A stretch of DNA of 64,000 nt, taken from Synechococcus sp. KORDI-100 (GTDB lineage Bacteria > Cyanobacteriota > Cyanobacteriia > PCC-6307 > Cyanobiaceae). A program made the translations under genes and the position numbers. The stretch is taken from the NCBI RefSeq assembly GCF_000737535.1, contig NZ_CP006269.1, positions 248,001-312,000 of the forward strand, read 5' to 3'. The notes beneath the pieces are model-generated. The model was not told where the DNA came from. It did not search any database and saw only the letters and a list, made by a program, of their open reading frames with translations. This document shows positions 8,982-17,552 of this stretch, one piece after another; position 1 is the first letter of the stretch; the number at the start of each line of letters is the position of its first letter.

Positions 8982-10195
8982 TTTGTATCAGGAATTGTGT
9001 TGGAAAATAAGCTTTTCAAGTTTTTCCGAGAAGAAACTAAGAAGTCTTTCTCGCCGTTTAAAACAACTGATGCAGGGGGATATTTTATAAATGACATAGA
9101 TTGAGATTCACAATATGCTCCAACTGAGCCAATCTGGAAAATGTCATTCATATTGGGGGGTTGTAAAGCTACCTGTTCTGCAAGGCAATCAGATCCCATG
9201 CACAGCGGTCCGAAAATATCGAATTTGTCCTCATTAACTCGGACATTTCGATTATTACAGTTTTCAGAGATATTTCTTATTGGGTGCACTCGATATTGAA
9301 TCGAAGGCAAGATATTCTTGCCAGCGTCTATTATTATTCTATTTTTTTCTATACTTACTATGCTCGAAAGTAGAAAAACTGACTCATCTACTAGTGCTCG
9401 GCCAGGCTCAAGAAAAAGTCTACATTTAAACTTTTCAAGATATGGCTGTAATGCTGTACAGATAATTTCTGCATACTCTTCGATCTTAGGTACTTTCCAG
9501 TCCTCAGCTTTATAATTATTAAGTCGTGCCGACTCCGTAGGAAAACCACCACCTAAATTTAGGTATTTTAGTGAGATTGGTAATGACATGGCCACCGATA
9601 ACATTTGATTAGCAAATTGTTTATATTTATTCGTATCCAATATTGATGTTCCGGCGTGAATATGTAAACCAATTAGATTAATATAATCGGATTTATCTAT
9701 ATGCTTTAAGGCTGTCATCCAATTTTCACTATTAGTGTCAAACCCAAATCTTTTCCATGACTCATTGTCTGGTCTTATTCTTAGTGCAATTTCGCAGCTT
9801 TTATCTAGCTCGTTGGTCTTTTTTAAAATACGGCTCAACTCATCCAAATTATCTACCTGTATTATGTGCCCTCGTTGTATACATTGGCCCAGTTCATCTG
9901 AAGTCTTGGCAGGTCCATTTACAATGATCTTACCTGTAATTCCTAGCATTTCAAGCAAATCAATTTCAAATCCACTAATTATTTCAGGTGGAAATCCATT
10001 TTCGTTCAGGGTTTTTACTATCCATGGATTATAGTTTGTCTTTACTGAGTAATTTACAGTTGTCTTTCGCCAATGTTTTGTAAAACAATTTCTAAACGCG
10101 AGAGAATTTTCAATTAACTTTGCTTGATCGATACAAAAAAGAGGCGATCCATAGTCAGCCAACAAAGCTCTAGCGCGATCATAAGTTATATTCAC
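8978..10195 (-). CDS. Diaminopimelate-decarboxylase-like PLP enzyme (LysA fold type III)
   Basis: A 405-residue alanine-racemase/LysA-fold enzyme. PLP lysine Lys52 lies in VNYSVKTNYNPWIVKTL. Further family motifs are GLHIHAGTSI, LNLGGGFPTES, FLEPGRALVDESV and GPLCMGSDCLAE, whose CxxSD matches the catalytic Cys region of diaminopimelate decarboxylases. It starts at GTG 10195, overlaps pseI by 4 bp and the ATP-grasp gene by 17 bp, so the three are co-transcribed. A lysine-biosynthesis role is unlikely here. I infer that it makes an amine or amino acid used to decorate the nonulosonate; the true substrate is open. Confidence 0.82.
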   Translation of the reverse strand: MNITYDRARALLADYGSPLFCIDQAKLIENSLAFRNCFTKHWRKTTVNYSVKTNYNPWIVKTLNENGFPPEIISGFEIDLLEMLGITGKIIVNGPAKTSDELGQCIQRGHIIQVDNLDELSRILKKTNELDKSCEIALRIRPDNESWKRFGFDTNSENWMTALKHIDKSDYINLIGLHIHAGTSILDTNKYKQFANQMLSVAMSLPISLKYLNLGGGFPTESARLNNYKAEDWKVPKIEEYAEIICTALQPYLEKFKCRLFLEPGRALVDESVFLLSSIVSIEKNRIIIDAGKNILPSIQYRVHPIRNISENCNNRNVRVNEDKFDIFGPLCMGSDCLAEQVALQPPNMNDIFQIGSVGAYCESQSMSFIKYPPASVVLNGEKDFLVSSRKNLKSLFSNTIPDTK

Positions 10196-11222
10196 AGATC
10201 TCTTTGGAAACCCTCTTTATTATAGCACCCTCGTTTGCTATCGGTAAATTAAAGTTTGGCTTATTATTTACAATATTGATCAATTCTCCGATGATATCAA
10301 CTGAAAATGCATATGAAAATGCGAGCGCAGCAGATGGTCGTGGATTAACCTCATATATTTTCGGTTTGCCCTCATTATCTTTTGCACATTCAATATTTAT
10401 CATCCCGCTTACTTTGTACTTCTCAATGAATGAATTAATCAAATTTCTAATCTTTATGTCATCTACAATTTTGGCTTCGACAATCGCTCCGAAATTAGGT
10501 TTCAATCTTTCCTGTATTAGCGAGTATAAAACCCTTCCTTCGTAGCAGAGAACATCAATGTTATAATCCTTACCCGGGTAATATGGCATGCCAATAAAAT
10601 CTAGTTCTTTCCATTCTATGTTCATCCTTATCAGCATTTCAAGTGAAATGCGATTATTGGCCAGTCCAAGTAATGTTACTTGAGAGTCTGAATTTGCATC
10701 TACTAAATAAACTCCTCTTGAACCAGAAGCACGCGAAGGCTTGATGATAAACATTCTGGATGGGTATCCATACAACTTTGATGCTCTAATTAATGCTTTG
10801 TTCGATTCTATTAATACATGTTTATCTTTCGTGGCACAATTAAGTAGCCAATTATCGAAAAATCTATGCTTTGAACTGCATAACTCGATAAACGAATGAC
10901 TAGGCAGCAAGCATTTACAGTTTAGTCTTGATAGTTGATTTTTCATTTCACTAGTGGTTAATGCATAAGCCTCAACATCTGATAAAATAAGTAGATAATC
11001 AATCTTTTCTATACTAACAATTCTTAGAATTTCGGATGAGTATTGCTCTGGCTTTTCATGAGCGAATTGAACCGGATACCTTTTTTCAAGAAGGTTAGAA
11101 TCAATAGGACTCAATTTTGCATCGAATCCAATGAATCGATAATGCGTATTTTCCCGACTTAAATTTACTAGAATAGAGTCAATTATATAACTCGAACAAC
11201 AAGATATGCCAATTGTAATCAT
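10179..11222 (-). CDS. ATP-grasp ligase (carbamoyl-phosphate-synthase-large-chain-like)
   Basis: A 347-residue ATP-grasp protein. It begins MITIGISCCSSYIIDSILVN, an N-terminal Rossmann-like pre-ATP-grasp domain. The ATP-binding part has FIIKPSRASGSRGVYLVDA at about residues 155-173, DYNIDVLCYEGRVLYSLIQER and the metal-binding segment MINIECAKDNEGKPKIYEVNPRPS near residue 290. Such enzymes join a carboxylate to an amine using ATP. Next to a PLP decarboxylase and PseI it may attach an amino acid or amine to the sugar. It is probably the first gene of this minus-strand unit; 119 bases separate it from the dioxygenase upstream. Confidence 0.8.
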   Translation of the reverse strand: MITIGISCCSSYIIDSILVNLSRENTHYRFIGFDAKLSPIDSNLLEKRYPVQFAHEKPEQYSSEILRIVSIEKIDYLLILSDVEAYALTTSEMKNQLSRLNCKCLLPSHSFIELCSSKHRFFDNWLLNCATKDKHVLIESNKALIRASKLYGYPSRMFIIKPSRASGSRGVYLVDANSDSQVTLLGLANNRISLEMLIRMNIEWKELDFIGMPYYPGKDYNIDVLCYEGRVLYSLIQERLKPNFGAIVEAKIVDDIKIRNLINSFIEKYKVSGMINIECAKDNEGKPKIYEVNPRPSAALAFSYAFSVDIIGELINIVNNKPNFNLPIANEGAIIKRVSKEICEYNL

Positions 11223-11341
11223 CTATTAAAAGATCTACTCTAGCAGCCTTTTTAAAGATAGCGGGTTCCCACAAGCTTCAGTGCGATGACTTTGTGCAAT
11301 CCTATCTTTTCTTAGTATTCCCACTCATTGTATTCAGGACA

Positions 11342-12322
11342 TTATGCCGTTGTAAGGTTCTGACAAAAGGTGTTAGCAGTGTATAGAGGTTGCAATACTC
11401 TTCTAAAGCCATTCTTAACGCGTGTCCCTTTATGCCAACACCGTGTATCTGCAATAACGATTTCCCCTTGGTTACAAATAAGTGTCTTCCAGTCTTCACG
11501 AGCATAAAATTTTTCAATCTCTGAGTCGTCATACCTCGAATAACCCTTTGAAGTCATTATTTGCTCCATTAAATGTTTGGAGCTCGGCCAGTGAGACCTT
11601 GGTATGTACATATGTGGTCCATTATTAGGTCCTACACTTGTTAGAAAGATAAATATCTTTAGCCATCTTAAGCCATCTAGATCAAAATGAAACTTTTGTG
11701 CTGCTTCCCCTTCTTCCTCGGTTGATTGATAAGTGTTCCATAAGGATATCCTTGTAGCTTTAACAGGTGCCCCCAGGCTCATCGATACAATACTTTTCAG
11801 GACACTATCCGAGATTAAGTCTTGGACTGGATTATGCGTTTCAACCGATTTCAAGTCTGCCTCAGCCGTAATAGTCCCTTCTGGTGTTTCATATAGATAT
11901 CCTTCTTTATAAACAATTTCTTGGTTTGCCTTATTTTTGATCATAAATGTATGTTTGCATTGGTTGGCGAAATCATTAAGTTCCTTGATTGTAGCGCTTG
12001 TCAACCTTCGGGGAAATAATGCGTATCCTTCATCGACTATCTGATGGATTGTGGATGTGAATTCTTCAGATGTTAGTGACCATCTTTTTGACTTCAACGA
12101 AATTTGATTAACAATATTAAGTCGATTTCCATGAAACAATCTATGAAGGATTTCTTGAACTTCGCCACCACTTTCACAATACCTTTTTAGTAACTGAAGA
12201 TGAACTTGTTCAGTAGTTTTGTTATTTTTGAAGTTTTCATAATATTCTTTCTTGTAGATGTTGAATTCAAGATCACTGATGCCCAGTTCTTTTAGGCGTT
12301 TAGTTAATTTTGTATTTTCCAT
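11342..12322 (-). CDS. Phytanoyl-CoA dioxygenase (PhyH)-family Fe(II)/2-oxoglutarate oxygenase
   Basis: A 326-residue protein whose C-terminal two thirds is a PhyH-type double-stranded beta-helix. The iron-binding HxD is in KFHFDLDGLRWLKIFIFL, followed by NGPHMYIPRSHWPS (typical 'P.SH' turn), and the distal histidine is in ADTRCWHKGTRV. The N-terminal 90 residues are charged and unassigned. Members hydroxylate small molecules; in glycan clusters they often act on sugars or sugar-linked acyl groups. The gene lies 4 bp after the 582-residue gene upstream of it. The substrate is not deducible. Confidence 0.8.
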   Translation of the reverse strand: MENTKLTKRLKELGISDLEFNIYKKEYYENFKNNKTTEQVHLQLLKRYCESGGEVQEILHRLFHGNRLNIVNQISLKSKRWSLTSEEFTSTIHQIVDEGYALFPRRLTSATIKELNDFANQCKHTFMIKNKANQEIVYKEGYLYETPEGTITAEADLKSVETHNPVQDLISDSVLKSIVSMSLGAPVKATRISLWNTYQSTEEEGEAAQKFHFDLDGLRWLKIFIFLTSVGPNNGPHMYIPRSHWPSSKHLMEQIMTSKGYSRYDDSEIEKFYAREDWKTLICNQGEIVIADTRCWHKGTRVKNGFRRVLQPLYTANTFCQNLTTA

Positions 12323-12326
12323 GGCT

Positions 12327-14075
12327 TTATTTGTTTAATAGTGAGTCATGAAAAGAGGCCAAAAATGGTGTAAATAAGCGTGGATTTTGTATCTGTCGAA
12401 CCATGGATTTATGATCATTAATATCAATAATAGCAGTCATGCAGGAAATAAAATAAGATTTTGAGGCTTCTTTTCTGGTGACAATCCCTAATTCTTCGCA
12501 ATCTTCTTCTGTTGGCAAAGTTAGCATAGATAATGCAGCCTTAATACGATGATAATATTCATCTTTTGATTTTAGTTCGCTTGTATTACCCAATATGGAA
12601 TATGTTCCGGCACCTGGCATACATTTGTAGAATGTGTTGATAACAATTTTTCCTAACATTGACATTTCGAGACCAATTGAAGACCATCCATTTAAAATAA
12701 GGTCACTCTGCTCGCCAAGCCAATAGGATGATACAGAATCATTGGGTTCAACAATAATGCAATTTTCTAATCCATTAATTTCTTGTATTAAAGGATAAAT
12801 TAATTTATATTCTGGTGAAATCGTACCACCCCGATGATCTTTTCCAAGTCTAGGATGCATTCTAACTATAACCAAGCAATTGCTTTTGTATTCACTGTTT
12901 ATAAATTCGATTGTATCCTTAATCCACTCTTCCTGAGATTTAAATGGATTTGTATATAAATAGCTTATATCTGTTTCGTATTGATTAAATGTATATCCCC
13001 AAACATATACCTCGTCCATGCTGGATGTGTATATTGTAATGATCTTCATTCCCCGCGCTTTTGCGCTGCTTATCTTTTTCGATAGTTTTTCTAAATCACT
13101 TGATGTGGCATCATGTTTTGGGGAATAGCATTGTGCACCTCCTTCGCCAAACATCTTTTTCTTTATAATTGACTCAACAAATTTTGTGCTACTAGTGTTC
13201 AGCTCAAATGTATTAAATTTTTTTTGATTACTATTATTATACATTAGTATATTGTCACCTGGTGTGCCTTGAATCTTGACCAATCTCTCGCAATTCAAAA
13301 TTTCTTCTGCATACACCCCTCCAATACTTGGTATGTCAAAATACCTCGTCTTTATCCCAATAAGCTTACACGCTAGAAAGAAAATAGAACAGCCAGTGTA
13401 ATCTGACATACAAAAGCCATATGAAGACTTCCATGTATTAGATACTATTTCTATTAAAAGCCAAATATTAAACTTTATTGAATCGATTAATTTAGAGTAT
13501 AGGTACTCTTTTGGTGATTCTATAATGGTATTAAGGCACGCCTTATACGTCAGCCCTATATCCTTCATGCAGATTTCACTAATTTTTACCTTGTCTATGC
13601 TCAGATTTATCAGCTCCTTATCTTCGACAAATGAAAATACATAGTCTAACAAGTCAGCTATTTTACGTTTTTTCTCATCAACATTGCTTTTAATGTCTAA
13701 CTTGCCAAGCCGTGCTAACTCATTTTTGTCACAGTATAGATTTATGATTTGATTGTTTATTTCGTAGAATCTTACCGTGCTGTCTAATGCCGATAACCTT
13801 ATCTTATTTTCAACAGAACATAGAAAATGAGACAAAGGAAAATTTAGAAACTTTACTTCATAGCCTATTTCTGATAATTCTAGAGCTAGCTCAGCTTGTT
13901 TTTGAAAATGCGGAGCACAAAAAGAATCGCAACTAAAGAACAACGCGGTATTGTCTTGTTTCGAATTTCTTATGGGAGGTGGTGGTAGTGTTTCAAGGCA
14001 ATTGACTAAATAATCAATTTTTTTATGTATGCAGCACATCTCAAGAGAATTGATGATCTTTTCAATGTGTGTCAC
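12327..14075 (-). CDS. Unrecognised 582-residue protein, possibly a GT-B capsule-type transferase
   Basis: A large soluble protein with no safe family match. The middle part has a GT-B-like rhythm: FSCDSFCAPHFQKQAELALELSEIGYEV near residues 47-74, MKIITIYTSSMDEVYVWG at about 347, CLVIVRMHPRLGKDHRGG at about 400 and DLILNGWSSIGLEMSMLGK at about 457. HPRL and the late 'S.GxE...LGK' resemble capsule polysaccharide (KpsS/KpsC-type) or CDP-glycerol-transferase-like enzymes. The start is GTG at 14075. It sits just upstream of the dioxygenase gene in the same unit. A transferase role is an inference from these fragments only. Confidence 0.5.
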   Translation of the reverse strand: MTHIEKIINSLEMCCIHKKIDYLVNCLETLPPPPIRNSKQDNTALFFSCDSFCAPHFQKQAELALELSEIGYEVKFLNFPLSHFLCSVENKIRLSALDSTVRFYEINNQIINLYCDKNELARLGKLDIKSNVDEKKRKIADLLDYVFSFVEDKELINLSIDKVKISEICMKDIGLTYKACLNTIIESPKEYLYSKLIDSIKFNIWLLIEIVSNTWKSSYGFCMSDYTGCSIFFLACKLIGIKTRYFDIPSIGGVYAEEILNCERLVKIQGTPGDNILMYNNSNQKKFNTFELNTSSTKFVESIIKKKMFGEGGAQCYSPKHDATSSDLEKLSKKISSAKARGMKIITIYTSSMDEVYVWGYTFNQYETDISYLYTNPFKSQEEWIKDTIEFINSEYKSNCLVIVRMHPRLGKDHRGGTISPEYKLIYPLIQEINGLENCIIVEPNDSVSSYWLGEQSDLILNGWSSIGLEMSMLGKIVINTFYKCMPGAGTYSILGNTSELKSKDEYYHRIKAALSMLTLPTEEDCEELGIVTRKEASKSYFISCMTAIIDINDHKSMVRQIQNPRLFTPFLASFHDSLLNK

Positions 14076-14212
14076 TTGAAAACATACAGATATATGTTAT
14101 TTTATCATGTCTGGTTCTTAAAGCGTTTGCCAGCTTTCTTTCTTATAATAGACCTCTTTGTCTTTATTATTTAATTTATGCACGACATGTTTGTTCAATG
14201 TTTGAAAAAGAA

Positions 14213-15187
14213 CTAGTTATCAAGCCTTTTTGTCGCTTGATAGTAGCTCTTCATCATATTGAACTGCTTTTGTGTTAATGTCCCATTTCTTGCCGAATTT
14301 AGCATGATTAAGCACCACTTTAGTGCTATTAGTGGCTTGATATCGTAATAGCGCTCTACCCATGAATCTCTAATCTTCGAATAAAAATATTTGCATAGAT
14401 ACTGTATCAGCTTTGATTCTTCGTTTTTATTAAAAATATATTTTGGTTGGAGAACCCAGTCAGCAGCAAACTTGCTTAGGTCGTCTAGTCCCGCATATTC
14501 AAAATCTATAAAATACAGGCAATGATTATTTGCTAGAGTATTGTGTATGCCTACATCTGATGGGGATACAATTTGGTTCGTATGAATGTCGTTCCAATGG
14601 CTTAAATTCTTTATGCGCTTTATTAACTTGCAATTTATCTGTTCGTAATCTGGTTGCAAGATCTGTTCAACCCATTCTATTACATCCTCTTTTAATGAAT
14701 AGCTTGGGCAATTATTTTGGATGTACATTATGCGACGATTTATTGATTGGCTTATGCTATGCGTTGATCTGCATGATTCAGATGCAAACTGTAATCTTGG
14801 TTTTTTTTGAAATAAGTTTGTTTTGTTGATATCACTTATAAAAGAAGTAATTTGCATGAGGCTTTGATCATTGATTTTATTTAGTCTCTCGCCTTTGATC
14901 CAGCTTAATAAAGACCATCCATTTTGAATGTCTGAAGAGTGCAGTATTGGTGTTGTTTCTAAGTTTAGGCTTTTAGTATACTTTAAGAAGTTAACCTCAG
15001 TTAAGCACCTGTTTCTTGCATCTCCATTTCCAGGTAGTTGATACAGCTTTAAGGCGTACTCTGTATCGTTTTTGTCTCTAATGTGATATACCGCACTATT
15101 GATACCGCCTTCGACTTTAGAAATGGATGATACTTCTATTCCCTTTCTTGCTAATTTATGTATTGCTTGTGAAAGTCTAGAATTCAT
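14213..15187 (-). CDS. APH/choline-kinase-like phosphotransferase
   Basis: A 324-residue aminoglycoside-phosphotransferase-fold kinase. The N-lobe has ISKVEGGINSAVYHIRD and YALKLYQLPG with the ATP-binding lysine. The catalytic loop reads SPSDVGIHNTLANN at about residues 211-224, with the catalytic Asp and the metal-binding Asn in DxxxxN spacing; the usual preceding His is Ser. The metal-binding Asp is in YFIDFEYAGLDDLSKFAADW. It overlaps the HAD gene by 4 bp (ATGA) and is last in the operon running down from 21 kb. It may phosphorylate a free sugar or sugar alcohol. Confidence 0.77.
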   Translation of the reverse strand: MNSRLSQAIHKLARKGIEVSSISKVEGGINSAVYHIRDKNDTEYALKLYQLPGNGDARNRCLTEVNFLKYTKSLNLETTPILHSSDIQNGWSLLSWIKGERLNKINDQSLMQITSFISDINKTNLFQKKPRLQFASESCRSTHSISQSINRRIMYIQNNCPSYSLKEDVIEWVEQILQPDYEQINCKLIKRIKNLSHWNDIHTNQIVSPSDVGIHNTLANNHCLYFIDFEYAGLDDLSKFAADWVLQPKYIFNKNEESKLIQYLCKYFYSKIRDSWVERYYDIKPLIALKWCLIMLNSARNGTLTQKQFNMMKSYYQATKRLDN

Positions 15188-15795
15188 TTTGTTTTTAAGT
15201 CTAGGTCCTTTATCGTTTGCCAGTGTGTTAATTTATAGCTTTCATGGTATGCGTTATTGCACCTCTTTTTTGGGTCGTATAGGTATTTTTTAATGCTGTT
15301 CGGTAACATGTTTAAAATCTCAGGCAAATCATCGATATAATGCGTGCATTCAAGTTCTATTATTTTGCTTATTTTCGCTCCCTTGCTTTCCTCGAAGTAA
15401 ACATTCTTTTTTTTCAAGCTCAGTCCATCTGCCGAAAAGAATTTGTATTTTTCAAGCCAACTCCAGGCTGCTCGGTGCAGATCGAATGCAGGTCCTTTGT
15501 AGGGGGTTCGGGTTTTATGACTTACGATCACCATGGGTATCTCTCGCTGATGTATTTCATCGAGTGCTTCCAGCATGCCTTCAGCTGGCTCTGCTTCCAG
15601 AATCCTCAAGCCATACACTTCTCCTTGCAGAAGGGTGAATTGTTCGTCTCTTCCTTGGCTGCGGAGGTAATCGCGGATTGCTGTTTTGTCTGCAGGTACA
15701 GATTTTTCGATTAAGCCTTTTTCAACTGCCAGCTGGTGAAAGAGCTTGTCGTAGCGAACCAGGGTGTTATCAAAATCAAGGCCTAGGAGCGTCAT
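15184..15795 (-). CDS. HAD-superfamily phosphatase-like protein
   Basis: A 203-residue HAD-fold protein. Motif I is LGLDFDNTLVRYD at about residues 4-16 (nucleophile Asp in DxDxT form), motif II is MVIVSHKT near residue 90, and motif IV is HYIDDLPEIL near residue 153. It lacks the DRDGT signature of GmhB-type heptose bisphosphatases, so I do not assign it to that step. It overlaps both neighbours by 4 bp. A phosphatase paired with an adjacent kinase suggests handling of sugar phosphates in this operon. Confidence 0.75.
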   Translation of the reverse strand: MTLLGLDFDNTLVRYDKLFHQLAVEKGLIEKSVPADKTAIRDYLRSQGRDEQFTLLQGEVYGLRILEAEPAEGMLEALDEIHQREIPMVIVSHKTRTPYKGPAFDLHRAAWSWLEKYKFFSADGLSLKKKNVYFEESKGAKISKIIELECTHYIDDLPEILNMLPNSIKKYLYDPKKRCNNAYHESYKLTHWQTIKDLDLKTK

Positions 15796-16709
15796 AGCGA
15801 TTGCACCAGGTTGGCAATGGCAGAGGCATTCAGACCCTCACTTTCGCGTACATAGTTCTGATCTCCCAGCTGATGCACAAAGTGATCGCCAATACCCATG
15901 CGTTTGATTTCAATGGTGTTTATTTGCTGCTCAGAGAGCCACTCCAGCAGTGCTGAACCCAGTCCGCCGGTTTGATGGTGCTCTTCCAGGCTGATCCAAT
16001 GGCTGTAGCCCGCAGTCACACACTGATGCAGGAATTGGTGATCCAATGGTTTGATGCTGCCCATGCTGGCGATGGCCAGTTGGATGCCTTTCTGCTCCAG
16101 CAAGGTGCTGGCTTGCAGGGCTTCTGAAAGAATCGGACCGATGCCGAGTAGCAGAATTTTATTGCCTTGCTTCAGGAGATTTGCCTTGCCGATCCCCAGA
16201 GGTGCATGCTCAGCAAGTAGATCAGGTTCTCCTTTCTTCCCGATGCGGATGTAGGTGGGTTGGCCCTCGGTAATAGCTTGGCGTAATTGAGCCTCTAGCT
16301 CCAGTGAATCAGCTGGTGCACAGACCTGTAGGTTGGGAATGCTGCGCAGGATGGCTAGATCTTCGAGGGAATGATGGGTAGCACCGAGTTCGGCATACGA
16401 CAGGCCTGAGCCGGTTCCCACGATCACCACGGGTGCCTCGTGGTAGGCCACACCCGTGCGGATCTGCTCCAGACAGCGGGTGGTGGTGAACGGGGTGATG
16501 GTGTACACCACAGGCCGTAGGCCGCTCAGCGCCATGCCAGCGGCCATGCTCATCATGTTCGCTTCTGCGATCCCGCAATTGAGGAAGCGTGTTGGCGCCA
16601 CCTCCTTGTAGCGATCAAACATCCGGTTGCCGATATCACCCGAGAGCAGGCAAACATCGCTGCTTTCTTGGACGAGTTCTTTCATTACTCGGGCGAAGGC
16701 ATTTCTCAA
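15792..16709 (-). CDS. Transketolase, C-terminal (pyrimidine-binding) subunit
   Basis: A 305-residue two-domain protein equal to the second half of transketolase or DXS: a pyrimidine-binding domain (LLSGDIGNRMFD, RFLNCGIAEANMMSMAAGMAL with the activating Glu, TITPFTTTRCLEQIR) and a C-terminal transketolase domain (ILLLGIGPILSEALQAS, EEHHQTGGLGSALLEWL). It works as a heterodimer with the next entry. The apparent start is TTG at 16709, which overlaps the partner stop (TTGA); a later ATG would remove conserved residues. In this operon it would transfer a two-carbon ketol unit in sugar building, not run the Calvin cycle. Confidence 0.88.
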   Translation of the reverse strand: MRNAFARVMKELVQESSDVCLLSGDIGNRMFDRYKEVAPTRFLNCGIAEANMMSMAAGMALSGLRPVVYTITPFTTTRCLEQIRTGVAYHEAPVVIVGTGSGLSYAELGATHHSLEDLAILRSIPNLQVCAPADSLELEAQLRQAITEGQPTYIRIGKKGEPDLLAEHAPLGIGKANLLKQGNKILLLGIGPILSEALQASTLLEQKGIQLAIASMGSIKPLDHQFLHQCVTAGYSHWISLEEHHQTGGLGSALLEWLSEQQINTIEIKRMGIGDHFVHQLGDQNYVRESEGLNASAIANLVQSL

Positions 16710-17548
16710 AGCTGCACCTCCTGGAGCTCAGCCAGTGCTGCAGCCAGCTCGTCTGGGTTGGGGGTGCGGTAATGCCAGTTGTTGTCGTCTTCCATGAATG
16801 ACACCCCTTTGCCTTTAATTGTGTGGGCCACGATCACACTGGGCTTGCTGGTTTCTGTTCGTGCGGCAGCGAGTGCCTGGCCAATCGCTGCTAAATCATG
16901 GCCATCAATCTCCTGGGCATACCAGCCGAAGGCTTCCCATTTGGCCGCTAACGGTTCAAGGGCCATCACCTCTTGGCTGCGGTCTGTGGCCTGCCACTTG
17001 TTGTAATCCACAATGGCTGTGAGGTTATGGACGTGCTGGCCTGCCGCAAGCATGGCAGCTTCCCAAATGCTGCCTTCATTGCATTCCCCATCACTCAACA
17101 GGGCGTAGCAACGGCTGTCGATGCCTTGGATGCGTTGGGCAATTGCCATGCCAATGGCCATCGGTAGACCGTGACCCAGAGAACCGGTGGCTGCCTCCAC
17201 GCCTGGGATGTAGCCAGGTTTGGGGGGGTGCTCATGAAACACACTCCCAGGTTTTCCAAATTCAGCCAGGCGCTCAATTTCAAAAAAACCCCGTTCCGCC
17301 AGCACCTGGAACAGCACGGGTGCTCCATGGCCTTTGCTCAGCACAAAGCGGTCACGATTTGGGGCTTCAGGCTCCTGGGGGTCAATGCGCAGTTCTTGCC
17401 AATAGAGCGTTGTGAGTAATTCAACACAGGAGAGGCAAGAGCCCAGATGGGGAATACGGGCACGGGCTGAGGTTTCAATTGTGCGTCGCCGGATGGTGAG
17501 GGCTATCCGGTTCAGCGCCGCAGTGGACTCAGGAGCTGTGGTGGCCAT
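16706..17548 (-). CDS. Transketolase, N-terminal (ThDP-binding) subunit
   Basis: A 280-residue thiamine-diphosphate-binding half of a split transketolase. Visible features: AHLG-like RIPHLGSCLSCVELLTTLY, RFVLSKGHGAPVLFQVLAERG, ATGSLGHGLPMAIGMAIAQR, and the ThDP motif LLSDGECNEGSIWEAAMLA ending in IVDYNKWQ (GDGxxNEG...N in variant form, with Ser for the first Gly). Chloroplast-type and Calvin-cycle transketolases are single chains of about 670 residues; split forms are typical of accessory sugar pathways. Start ATG 17548 lies 4 bases after the SDR gene. GC-rich like its neighbours. Confidence 0.88.
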   Translation of the reverse strand: MATTAPESTAALNRIALTIRRRTIETSARARIPHLGSCLSCVELLTTLYWQELRIDPQEPEAPNRDRFVLSKGHGAPVLFQVLAERGFFEIERLAEFGKPGSVFHEHPPKPGYIPGVEAATGSLGHGLPMAIGMAIAQRIQGIDSRCYALLSDGECNEGSIWEAAMLAAGQHVHNLTAIVDYNKWQATDRSQEVMALEPLAAKWEAFGWYAQEIDGHDLAAIGQALAAARTETSKPSVIVAHTIKGKGVSFMEDDNNWHYRTPNPDELAAALAELQEVQL

Positions 17549-17552
17549 GGCG

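Noticed and set aside
8978-10195. Housekeeping diaminopimelate decarboxylase
   Set aside because: The gene overlaps pseI and an ATP-grasp gene in a glycan operon, which is an unlikely place for lysine synthesis; the family match is real but the role is not.
14076-14212. Small plus-strand frame between two minus-strand genes (69 codons)
   Set aside because: It extends into the kinase gene, is AT-rich and has no ribosome-binding site or family.
15184-15795. HAD protein as GmhB (heptose bisphosphate phosphatase)
   Set aside because: It has DFDNTL in motif I, not the DRDGT form of GmhB, and lacks its zinc-loop cysteines.
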